A DNA stretch of 5,951 bases, from the NCBI GenBank assembly GCA_002773755.1, contig PFAG01000006.1, forward strand, positions 9,026 to 14,976, written 5' to 3'. Positions within the stretch are counted from its first letter, which is position 1, and each line of letters opens with the position of its first letter. Positions 1-4,184 of this stretch are shown one piece after another. The position numbers and the translations under genes were made by a program. This stretch comes from Candidatus Colwellbacteria bacterium CG10_big_fil_rev_8_21_14_0_10_41_28 (GTDB lineage: Bacteria; Patescibacteriota; Minisyncoccia; UBA6257; Colwellbacteraceae). The notes beneath the pieces are model-generated. The model was given only the letters and a program-made list of their open reading frames with translations, was not told where the DNA came from and did not search any database.

Positions 1-182
1 TGTCATAAATCCAAACTCACCCTTGTAGTCTCGGTTAGAACTCATAAGGGAACATTTATCTAACCAGGGTTTTGAGTGTTTTGTCTGGTCTTTAGCTCTT
101 AACCCATAACAAAGACTAGAACAAGCTTGTAGAGGTCCTTGTATGAATATTTCGCACGCGGGTTCGATTCCCGCCATCTCCA
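1..182 (+). ncRNA. ssrA: tmRNA (transfer-messenger RNA), 3' part only
   Basis: tmRNA with SmpB rescues ribosomes stalled on broken mRNAs and tags the nascent peptide for proteolysis. Seen here is the tRNA-like 3' end: a T arm with stem GCGGG (158-162) and CCCGC (170-174) around the loop TTCGATT, then the acceptor 3' strand CATCTCC (175-181) and discriminator A182. The preceding part (111-155) follows the usual tmRNA 3' domain closely. Upstream is an H-type pseudoknot: ACCA 63-66 with TGGT 86-89, and GGGTT 67-71 with AACCC 101-105. The genome continues CAC after the discriminator, so CCA is not encoded and must be added by the CCA-adding enzyme. The 5' acceptor strand and tag reading frame lie outside the window, so the tag peptide cannot be read. 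Identity is very sure. Confidence 0.93.
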
Positions 183-187
183 CACTA

Positions 188-216
188 TTGACTCATAAGC
201 TATTCTGTGGTATAGT
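188..216 (+). promoter_or_regulatory. sigma70-type promoter for the lipoprotein gene
   Basis: TTGACT (188-193) and TATAGT (211-216) are separated by exactly 17 nt, close to the sigma70 consensus. It lies 6 nt after the mature tmRNA 3' end. Transcription would begin near 223 and give a leader of about 94 nt before the ATG at 317. Confidence 0.75.
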
Positions 217-247
217 ATAAACATAGTTAAATTACGTTCTTTTAATG

Positions 248-306
248 TTTCCTTTCGCGGATTGAGATACTAATAACTTATTGGTGATTGAATTCGCGAA
301 AGGAAA
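248..306 (+). promoter_or_regulatory. leader hairpin reaching into the ribosome binding site
   Basis: A perfect 12-bp inverted repeat joins 248-259 (TTTCCTTTCGCG) to 295-306 (CGCGAAAGGAAA). It extends inward by four more pairs (260-263 with 291-294, one a G-T wobble). The 3' arm contains AGGAAA, the first copy of a duplicated purine-rich ribosome binding site. The second copy, GGAAAG (307-312), stays outside the stem just before the ATG. The arrangement suggests translational control or mRNA stabilisation. A DNA-binding palindrome is possible, but the 35-nt spacing makes this less likely. Confidence 0.6.
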
Positions 307-316
307 GGAAAGCGAA

Positions 317-709
317 ATGAAGAAACTCGTGGTTTTCGTCGTCGTACTGATGACGTTTGCCCTGACTGCGTGTGATTCCCAGGCCGATGTGGCCTCAAGG
401 AACATTTCAACGGCGGCGGACCAGTTCGAGGTGAACCGGCGAATCGTGTTCTTCAACGGAATCACAGACAAGTACCTGTTGACCATCGAAGGCCTGTGCT
501 CGTTGGGTAACCACGACCTCATTGGAGAGCTGACGGTTACTTGTAAGGTCGGACCGAATGAGTACAAGAAGCACTTTCTTGGATTGTCGGACAATGTTTC
601 CTACCTGGTGGAGCAACTGGACCCAATTGGAGTCGATGTGTACCACTATCGGATTTTGTTCCGGCCGGAGACAATCATTCCAGATATCGACCTCGACACG
701 TCTGGCTGA
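317..709 (+). CDS. phage-type beta-sandwich lipoprotein
   Basis: A 130-aa exported lipoprotein. The N-terminus is a classic lipoprotein signal: M-K-K, a hydrophobic run (residues 4-15), and the lipobox L16-T17-A18-C19, with Cys19 the likely lipidated residue and Asp20 after it. The mature part, with its 'RRIVFFNGITDKYLLTIEG' and 'KKHFLGLSDNV' stretches and a 'VYHYRILF' region near the end, matches from memory the small 'beta-sandwich lipoproteins' annotated in many tailed phages and prophages. Their function is not established; superinfection exclusion or envelope alteration is a plausible guess. ATG 317 is preferred over the earlier in-frame start at 281 because it follows AGGAAAGGAAAG and begins the signal peptide. 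GC content is about 53% (60% in the first part), well above the right half of the window. With its own promoter, leader hairpin and terminators it looks like an acquired cassette. Confidence 0.82.
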   Translation: MKKLVVFVVVLMTFALTACDSQADVASRNISTAADQFEVNRRIVFFNGITDKYLLTIEGLCSLGNHDLIGELTVTCKVGPNEYKKHFLGLSDNVSYLVEQLDPIGVDVYHYRILFRPETIIPDIDLDTSG

Positions 710-737
710 CCACCTGAGCTCACAAGGGGCTCCTGAT

Positions 738-761
738 TCTCAACTACGCAAGTAGATGAGA
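738..761 (+). other. RNA hairpin with GCAA tetraloop
   Basis: TCTCA (738-742) pairs with TGAGA (757-761) and CTAC (744-747) with GTAG (752-755), separated by a single A-A mismatch and closed by a GCAA (GNRA) tetraloop. It lies between the lipoprotein stop codon and the terminator, in the 3' UTR. It probably protects or modulates the message end. Confidence 0.5.
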
Positions 762-763
762 CG

Positions 764-789
764 AAAGGAGCTGCTTGTGGGCTCTTTTT
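764..789 (+). terminator. intrinsic terminator of the lipoprotein gene
   Basis: AAAGGAGC (764-771) pairs with GCTCTTTT (781-788), including one G-U pair, around a 9-nt loop. The 3' arm ends in a run of T. It lies 54 nt after the stop codon at 709. Confidence 0.65.
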
Positions 790-827
790 GTTTATATATG
801 GTTCTATTATGGATATGTGATACTACG

Positions 828-847
828 ACCCCAAGAATGGGGTTTTG
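828..847 (+). terminator. second, tandem terminator-like hairpin
   Basis: ACCCC (828-832) and GGGGT (839-843) form a 5-bp stem with loop AAGAAT, followed by TTTTG (843-847). The T-run is on the plus strand only, so it most likely backs up the terminator at 764-789. It abuts the 3' end of the minus-strand membrane gene. Confidence 0.45.
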
Positions 848-1534
848 CTATACCCGCGAAGACAGGGATGACTCTATATACAAAGATTGCTGTGGAACTT
901 TATGTTTGCGACGTTTTGAGATGTGCCACACTAGTAACTGAAATAAATGCGTTGGAACAGCCATCGTAACCCACGCCACCCCAACCCAAATCTCAGTGTA
1001 GAAAGAAAATCTACTAAATAATTCTGGGTAGTAAATAAGATTATAGTTGCCTCCAAGGGAGGTTGTTGGATTCGTAGACACTATCACTAACGTATAAATC
1101 ATGACCAGAAACACAAAAGAGTACATGAGGGATGGAGCTTTTGGCTTTACTTTATATGCTGCTATAAAAGCAAACATGGTGCCAAGATGGATAATAAGTG
1201 TCGGGATTACATATATCGAAGTAAATGGGAAGTTGATAGCAAAACCAAAGAGAGTAACGTTAAAAATCAACCTGAACACGATAATAAATACGTAAGCTAG
1301 TTGCATAAAGAAACCAATACTAATAAGACCCTTTATGGCTTGGTCATTACGCCAAAAGAAAAGAGCAGCAAATATTATTGGGGTAAAATCGCAATACCAA
1401 AAAAATGAGAAATAATCTGTAGAAAAATTCCGTATCACGACTAGCGCTTGCAGCAAGAGGAAAAAGAATCCCCAATAAAGATATGTTTTTCTACCGCCTC
1501 GCGTGTTACTAAACTTTTTTCCATTTCTAATCAA
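848..1534 (-). CDS. six-helix integral membrane protein, unknown family
   Basis: About 228 aa and very hydrophobic, with probable membrane helices at residues 18-34, 44-61, 68-91, 104-127, 135-153 and 183-204. Polar or charged residues inside or at the edge of helices include the W46-Y47-C48-D49 motif with P52, H116 in helix 4 and H196 in helix 6. The size and six-helix plan resemble small uncharacterised families such as YwaF/TMEM164-like proteins, but I cannot assign it. The frame stays open to an ATG at 1663, but that would run through the upstream gene's terminator and 3' end. No ATG lies between the terminator and the first helix. A TTG at 1534 is the best start, though without a convincing Shine-Dalgarno. 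The C-terminus is basic (KRRKHK). Low GC is typical of the host-like genes here. The gene follows the 68-aa gene 44 nt downstream, past a terminator, so it may depend on read-through. Confidence 0.65.
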   Translation of the reverse strand: MIRNGKKFSNTRGGRKTYLYWGFFFLLLQALVVIRNFSTDYFSFFWYCDFTPIIFAALFFWRNDQAIKGLISIGFFMQLAYVFIIVFRLIFNVTLFGFAINFPFTSIYVIPTLIIHLGTMFAFIAAYKVKPKAPSLMYSFVFLVMIYTLVIVSTNPTTSLGGNYNLIYYPELFSRFSFYTEIWVGVAWVTMAVPTHLFQLLVWHISKRRKHKVPQQSLYIESSLSSRV

Positions 1535-1550
1535 ACTCTCTATGAGACAA

Positions 1551-1568
1551 AACCCCCTATTGGGGGCC
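1551..1568 (-). terminator. intrinsic terminator of the 68-aa gene
   Basis: On the minus strand, CCCCC (1566-1562) and GGGGG (1557-1553) form a stem with loop AATA, followed by TTTTG. It begins about 10 nt after the stop codon at 1578. The plus strand also has a weaker T-rich tail, so it may act in both directions. Confidence 0.7.
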
Positions 1569-1577
1569 TTGTTTACC

Positions 1578-1784
1578 CTACTCCGCTGGTGCCGGAATAG
1601 TAATTTCGACATTTGCCTCTGGAGCTTCAGGAGAATTGCTCCCCATAATAACTGGCCATCCATACATGTAGAAGAAAACTAAGGCGACAGCTACAGTAAC
1701 AACTATGCCCAAGATCATTCCTGCCCCCATTCCTTCACCACTGCTATGAGAATCTCTCGGTGGTGTGTTAATAATTGTGGTCAT
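1578..1784 (-). CDS. small single-helix membrane protein
   Basis: A 68-aa protein with one clear membrane helix (about residues 21-41). A short polar N-terminus starts MTTIINTPP and is followed by a Ser/Gly-rich linker. The tail after the helix (about residues 48-68) is rich in Pro, Ala and Glu, ending PAPAE. I recall similar very short proteins (a conserved 'INTPP' start, Gly-rich linker, one helix) in Candidate Phyla Radiation genomes and other bacteria. No function is known to me. The ATG at 1784 has only an A/T-rich upstream region (AAATTTAA) and no strong Shine-Dalgarno. A dedicated terminator follows. This combination of a start, a plausible helix and a terminator makes it a real gene despite its size. 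Confidence 0.75.
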   Translation of the reverse strand: MTTIINTPPRDSHSSGEGMGAGMILGIVVTVAVALVFFYMYGWPVIMGSNSPEAPEANVEITIPAPAE

Positions 1785-1898
1785 TTAAATTTTAATGATT
1801 TACGCCCTTTTTATTAAAGCCGTCCGCAGAAACAAGTCATTACATAACCACAATTTAGAGCGCCTAAAAAAGTCTGTCTAAGAAAGTGTTCACACTAA

Positions 1899-1920
1899 CC
1901 TCCGGAAACTCATCCGGAGG
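1899..1920 (+). terminator. strong hairpin, terminator-like
   Basis: CCTCCGGA (1899-1906) pairs perfectly with TCCGGAGG (1913-1920) around AACTCA. The plus-strand tail GGTCTTCTC is pyrimidine-rich but not a true T-run, and the minus-strand tail TTAGTG is no better. It sits in the 220-nt space between the 68-aa gene and the tRNA-like gene and may insulate the two. Nothing else is evident in 1785-1938. Confidence 0.4.
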
Positions 1921-1938
1921 GGTCTTCTCGCACACGAC

Positions 1939-1967
1939 TTGCCTCTGAAAGAGATTTTTGATACAAA
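1939..1967 (+). promoter_or_regulatory. candidate promoter for the tRNA-like gene
   Basis: TTGCCT (1939-1944) and TACAAA (1962-1967) are separated by 17 nt. A TG one base upstream of the -10 gives an extended -10 (TGA-TACAAA). Each hexamer matches consensus at 4 of 6 positions. Transcription would start near 1974, about 34 nt before the tRNA-like body. Confidence 0.4.
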
Positions 1968-2007
1968 TAGGTCCAGGTACCTTCCCATTTAGAGCGATCT
2001 TCACCTA

Positions 2008-2093
2008 GCGGGGGTGGTGAAAACGGCAAACGCACCGGACAACAATCCGGCGGAGACCTAGTCTCCTTGCAGGTTCGAATCCTGCTCCCCGCA
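2008..2093 (+). tRNA. tRNA-Leu-like gene with aberrant anticodon loop
   Basis: An 86-nt class II tRNA fold. Acceptor GCGGGGG (2008-2014) pairs with TCCCCGC (2086-2092), last pair G-T. TG follows at positions 8-9. The D arm is GTG (2017-2019) with CGC (2031-2033) around an 11-nt loop containing GG. A long variable arm has GGAGAC (2052-2057) with GTCTCC (2061-2066). The T arm GCAGG/CCTGC has loop TTCGAAT. The discriminator is A2093, followed by CCG, so CCA is not encoded. The D arm, variable arm and A73 point to leucine identity. The anticodon arm is abnormal: CCGGA (2035-2039) pairs with TCCGG (2046-2050), leaving only six bases, CAACAA, with no U33; opening the A-T pair gives eight. No 7-nt loop can be drawn, so no anticodon is assigned. 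It may be a tRNA pseudogene, a decoy, or an RNA with another job. Confidence 0.75.
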
Positions 2094-2095
2094 CC

Positions 2096-2184
2096 GGCCA
2101 ACTTGGCTGAAGACGAAATCATAGTTAATAGTGGATGAAGTTCATCCCCCTCCCGACGTTGACTAGTCTTCAGCCAGGTTGGCC
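2096..2184 (+). other. 19-bp hairpin directly after the tRNA-like body
   Basis: 2096-2114 (begins GGCCAAC, ends GAAGAC) pairs with 2166-2184 (begins GTCTTC, ends TTGGCC) over 19 positions, with a single G-U pair. The 51-nt loop holds a nested hairpin, GGATGA (2133-2138) with TCATCC (2142-2147). It begins 3 nt after the tRNA discriminator and ends 8 nt before a terminator, so tRNA-like body and stem should be on one transcript. Possible roles are 3' processing control, a protein-binding RNA, or a double-strand substrate for RNase III. As DNA it could also be an inverted-repeat site. Confidence 0.65.
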
Positions 2185-2192
2185 TACCACCC

Positions 2193-2218
2193 GCCCGCAT
2201 CCATGATGCGGGCTTTTC
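2193..2218 (+). terminator. intrinsic terminator of the tRNA-like transcript
   Basis: GCCCGCAT (2193-2200) pairs perfectly with ATGCGGGC (2206-2213) around CCATG, followed by TTTTC. This is a textbook rho-independent terminator on the plus strand. Confidence 0.8.
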
Positions 2219-2232
2219 ATACACACTCCTTC

Positions 2233-2261
2233 TTTTTCCGAATAGGTATAGAACGTATAAT
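2233..2261 (+). promoter_or_regulatory. probable promoter of the Cys/His-rich gene
   Basis: A perfect TATAAT lies at 2256-2261. The matching -35 region (2233-2238, TTTTTC) is weak. Transcription would begin near 2268, right after the preceding terminator, giving a leader of about 40 nt. Confidence 0.5.
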
Positions 2262-2267
2262 TCACTT

Positions 2268-2286
2268 AAGGACTTCTCGTCCTTTT
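2268..2286 (+). promoter_or_regulatory. small leader hairpin with T tail
   Basis: AAGGAC (2268-2273) pairs with GTCCTT (2279-2284) around TTCTC and ends in TT. It sits at the expected 5' end of the mRNA for the gene at 2308, where it could stabilise the message or act as a weak attenuator. Confidence 0.35.
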
Positions 2287-2307
2287 GGCGTTCCTTTAGG
2301 AGGCATC

Positions 2308-2976
2308 ATGGTTTCATCGAGCGTTCTTGGGACGAGAGCAACAGTTCACTCTCCTCCAAGTTCTTTTAAGGAACCTGGTTCAAAATGTTCCATTTCCAGA
2401 CACATAGATCTTTCTCAGGATGAGCTCGACGAGCTCGTATTCCAAGATGGTCTACTAGATCCAGAGAGGCAGAGGACTCCTGGACAACAATGTTCAATTC
2501 CTGCACACGAGGCATACAGCAAAAACATAGGGGCGCACATAGAGCCCCGCTGTCGCGTATATCAGATGGATAGCAATCGTAGCTGCCGTTGCGGCCGTTG
2601 CGAAATTGCATATCACGAGATATTCGACACCATGCTTTGTGTGGAAGTTCTTGAACACCTTTCTCATGTGTGGAAAGATTCTCGACCAATTCTCAGATAC
2701 AAGGAGTTGGTCGGTGAAGTTGGTCACACATTGGAAGCCCTCAATGAAGGCTTCGAGAGACTGGCATTTCATGACTGGGAGCTGAAACCGCTTGAACTCA
2801 ACATGTGCCATGGGTGTGCCCTCGCCTACTACCACCTCTACGGAGGTATGAACAGGTTCGAGGTAATTCACCACACGGTCACCTGGTTGTGGCTCAGAAG
2901 GTTTGCTAGAGATGGAGGGGAGCTGTACAAACCGTACGTTGAACCTCTCTTCGAATTTGCAAGCCTTCACGTCTAA
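2308..2976 (+). CDS. Cys/His-rich protein of unknown family
   Basis: A 222-aa soluble protein that I do not recognise. The start ATG is fixed by a perfect AGGAGG (2298-2303) 4 nt upstream; the frame is open further upstream but overlaps the tRNA hairpin and terminator. Cysteines and histidines are frequent: C27, C62, H67, H77, C82, a C93-x-C95-xx-C98 cluster, H103, C111, H117, H120, H140, H155, C167-H168-xx-C170, H176 and H188-H189. CxCxxC plus CHxC suggests possible metal binding, which is inference only. The C-terminal third is rich in aromatic residues (Y174-Y175, W193, W195, Y207, Y210). There is no signal peptide or membrane helix. GC is about 50%, higher than the flanking genes. It has its own -10 box and terminator, so it is a stand-alone unit. 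A 158-aa antisense frame overlaps it but lacks these signals. Confidence 0.62.
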   Translation: MVSSSVLGTRATVHSPPSSFKEPGSKCSISRHIDLSQDELDELVFQDGLLDPERQRTPGQQCSIPAHEAYSKNIGAHIEPRCRVYQMDSNRSCRCGRCEIAYHEIFDTMLCVEVLEHLSHVWKDSRPILRYKELVGEVGHTLEALNEGFERLAFHDWELKPLELNMCHGCALAYYHLYGGMNRFEVIHHTVTWLWLRRFARDGGELYKPYVEPLFEFASLHV

Positions 2977-2980
2977 AAAG

Positions 2981-3007
2981 AGGGGGTGTTAAAACACCCC
3001 CTTCTTT
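2981..3007 (+). terminator. strong intrinsic terminator
   Basis: GGGGGTGT (2982-2989) pairs with ACACCCCC (2994-3001) around TAAA, extended by A2981-T3002, with tail TTCTTT. It begins 5 nt after the stop codon at 2976 and separates that gene from infC. The A-rich run before the stem could let it work in both directions. Confidence 0.85.
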
Positions 3008-3020
3008 GCGCCCATACCTA

Positions 3021-3050
3021 TTGGTATTTTGGAGCACTAATCTGTAATAT
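3021..3050 (+). promoter_or_regulatory. candidate infC promoter
   Basis: TTGGTA (3021-3026) and TAATAT (3045-3050) are spaced 18 nt apart. A start site 6-7 nt downstream would fall at about 3057, exactly at the proposed AUC initiation codon, which would make the mRNA leaderless or nearly so. A small hairpin (3014-3018 with 3023-3027) overlaps the -35. Confidence 0.45.
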
Positions 3051-3056
3051 AGGAAC

Positions 3057-3557
3057 ATCAGTAGGATCAGGAAAAATAATGAGATCAGAGAATCTGAGGT
3101 TAGGGTCTTAGACGAGACAGGAGAAAACCTCGGTATCTTATCAACCAATGAGGCAATAAAAAAAGCTCAAGAAAAGGGTTTAGATTTGGTTTTGGTAACA
3201 GAAAACGCTAAACCTCCAATTGCCAAGATAACCGACTTTGATAAGTTCAGGTATCAGAGAGAAAAAGAACTTAAGAAGCAGCGCCAACAAAAAACTGCTG
3301 ACCAAAAAAGAGTTCAAATATCTCCAAGGGAAGGAGCTCACGATCTTGGCTTCAAATTAAAGAGGCTTGAAGGATTTCTTCAGGATGGAAACAAGGTTGA
3401 GATTCAAATGACTCTAAGAGGAAGAGAGAAAGGCATGAAAGACTTTGCTAAAGAGAAATTTACTGAATTTATTGATAGGATTGAGACTCCATACAAGCTA
3501 ACCAGGGAAATAAAGCCCGGCGGTAGGGGTTTAACTGCTTTAATAGAGCCAAAATAG
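3057..3557 (+). CDS. infC: translation initiation factor IF-3, non-AUG start
   Basis: IF-3 binds the 30S subunit, keeps it apart from 50S and checks start codon and initiator tRNA. The 166-aa reading has the N-terminal domain with NNEIRESEVRVLDETGENLG (about 7-26), the KPP motif (52-54) followed by D60-F-D-K-F-R-Y, a charged linker (about 65-83) and the C-terminal domain with the conserved HDLGFKLKR and RGREKGM-type segments. Length matches the usual 165-180 aa. Upstream of codon 44 (TTG, 3186) there is no ATG, GTG or TTG back to the in-frame stop at 3045-3047, yet the N-terminal domain is intact. The start must therefore be a rare codon. ATC 3057 gives M/I-S-R-I-R, like B. subtilis IF3 (ISKDM...), and ATC 3066 is the alternative. 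Rare infC starts (AUU in E. coli) let IF-3 repress its own translation. It leads the infC-rpmI-rplT cluster. Confidence 0.93.
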   Translation: MSRIRKNNEIRESEVRVLDETGENLGILSTNEAIKKAQEKGLDLVLVTENAKPPIAKITDFDKFRYQREKELKKQRQQKTADQKRVQISPREGAHDLGFKLKRLEGFLQDGNKVEIQMTLRGREKGMKDFAKEKFTEFIDRIETPYKLTREIKPGGRGLTALIEPK

Positions 3558-3566
3558 GAATATAGC

Positions 3567-3594
3567 TTGATTTGTGGATCCCTTTTACTATAAA
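3567..3594 (+). promoter_or_regulatory. probable internal promoter for rpmI-rplT
   Basis: TTGATT (3567-3572) and TATAAA (3589-3594) are separated by 16 nt, in the 74-nt gap between infC and rpmI. The start site would be near 3601, about 30 nt before the rpmI ATG. This allows the two ribosomal proteins to be made independently of infC. Confidence 0.5.
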
Positions 3595-3631
3595 ATAGCC
3601 ATCGCGCTTGGTTTAAATACTAAATATTCAA

Positions 3632-3814
3632 ATGGCAAGCAAAACAATCAGAAAAAGAATAAAGGTAACAAAGACTGGAAAACTCCTTAGAAGGCAGAAG
3701 GGTTTAGGCCACTCTAGGGCAAAAAAGAGCAGGAACCTTATGAGAAAGAAAACATTGCTTGTTGAGGTTAGCGGTTCAGACAAGTCAAACATGATTCACA
3801 GACTAAAAAAGTAA
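3632..3814 (+). CDS. rpmI: 50S ribosomal protein L35 (bL35)
   Basis: A 60-aa, extremely basic protein. The pattern IRKRIKVTKTGKLLRRQKG, then H-S-R-A-K-K-S-R, then R-K-K matches bL35, which packs into 23S rRNA of the large subunit. It is slightly shorter than the usual 64-66 aa, having lost the common MPKMKTHR-type start. Its place between infC and rplT is the standard order, which supports the call. No Shine-Dalgarno precedes the ATG (TAAATATTCAA), as often seen in genomes of this type. The stop codon is one base before the rplT ATG, so the two are translationally coupled. Confidence 0.93.
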   Translation: MASKTIRKRIKVTKTGKLLRRQKGLGHSRAKKSRNLMRKKTLLVEVSGSDKSNMIHRLKK

Positions 3815-3815
3815 T

Positions 3816-4184
3816 ATGCCTAGAGTAAAAAGAGGGACAATAGCTAATAAGAGGAGACGCGCCATCCTTAAGCAAACTAAGGGGTACCGTTGGGGAAGAA
3901 AGTCTAAAGAAAAACTTGCTAAGCAAGCCCTTCTTAAGGCTTGGACATATGCGTATAGAGATAGGAGGGTTAAAAAGAGGGAGTTTAGAAAACTTTGGCA
4001 AACAAAGATAAATGCTGCCGCTCGTCAGCATGGAATTTCATATAGTAAGCTTATTCCTAAACTAAAAGCTGCTAATATTGGTTTGGATAGAAAGTCCCTA
4101 GCCGACATAGCCGAAAACGACTCTAAGGCTTTTGGGAAGGTTCTCGAGACTGCTGGTATTTCGGCCTCCGACTCTTCTGAATAA
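3816..4184 (+). CDS. rplT: 50S ribosomal protein L20 (bL20)
   Basis: bL20 binds 23S rRNA early and is needed for 50S assembly. In many bacteria it also represses its own operon. The 122-aa sequence has the typical long basic N-terminal helix (PRVKRGTIANKRRR, then KQTKGYRWGRK), the very conserved YAYRDRRVKKREFRKLW block (about residues 46-62), NAAARQHGISYS, and the C-terminal globular part with LDRKSLADIA. Family length is 115-120 aa, so only the Ser/Asp-rich tail is a little long. It starts 1 nt after rpmI. Its last 62 bases overlap, tail to tail, with the minus-strand Nudix gene. No terminator is visible between them. Confidence 0.97.
   Translation: MPRVKRGTIANKRRRAILKQTKGYRWGRKSKEKLAKQALLKAWTYAYRDRRVKKREFRKLWQTKINAAARQHGISYSKLIPKLKAANIGLDRKSLADIAENDSKAFGKVLETAGISASDSSE

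Noticed and set aside
158..182. Second copy of the tmRNA 3' end as an att site of an integrated element
   Set aside because: No repeat of this segment was found elsewhere in the window. The T arm at 2069-2085 is only generally similar. No integrase gene is present either.
232..646. Minus-strand open frames across the lipoprotein gene (232-594 and 407-646)
   Set aside because: They are antisense to a clear lipoprotein signal peptide and a recognised family; no start signals of their own.
756..969. Two short plus-strand open frames (61 and 64 aa)
   Set aside because: They begin inside or next to a terminator and overlap the 3' end of the membrane gene; no RBS and no recognisable protein.
1910..2224. 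104-aa minus-strand open frame
   Set aside because: It is the complement of the tRNA-like gene and its hairpin; the 'GSRIRTC'-type peptide is the well-known false translation of a tRNA T arm.
2494..2970. 158-aa minus-strand open frame
   Set aside because: It lies inside the 2308-2976 gene on the other strand, has no RBS or terminator, and its protein shows no recognisable features. The plus strand has AGGAGG, TATAAT and a terminator.
3079..3111. ATG at 3079 as a leader peptide or infC start
   Set aside because: It is in another frame, stops after 10 codons and has no RBS; it overlaps real infC codons.
3186..3557. infC starting at TTG 3186 (123 aa)
   Set aside because: This would delete most of the conserved N-terminal domain that is plainly encoded in frame from 3057.
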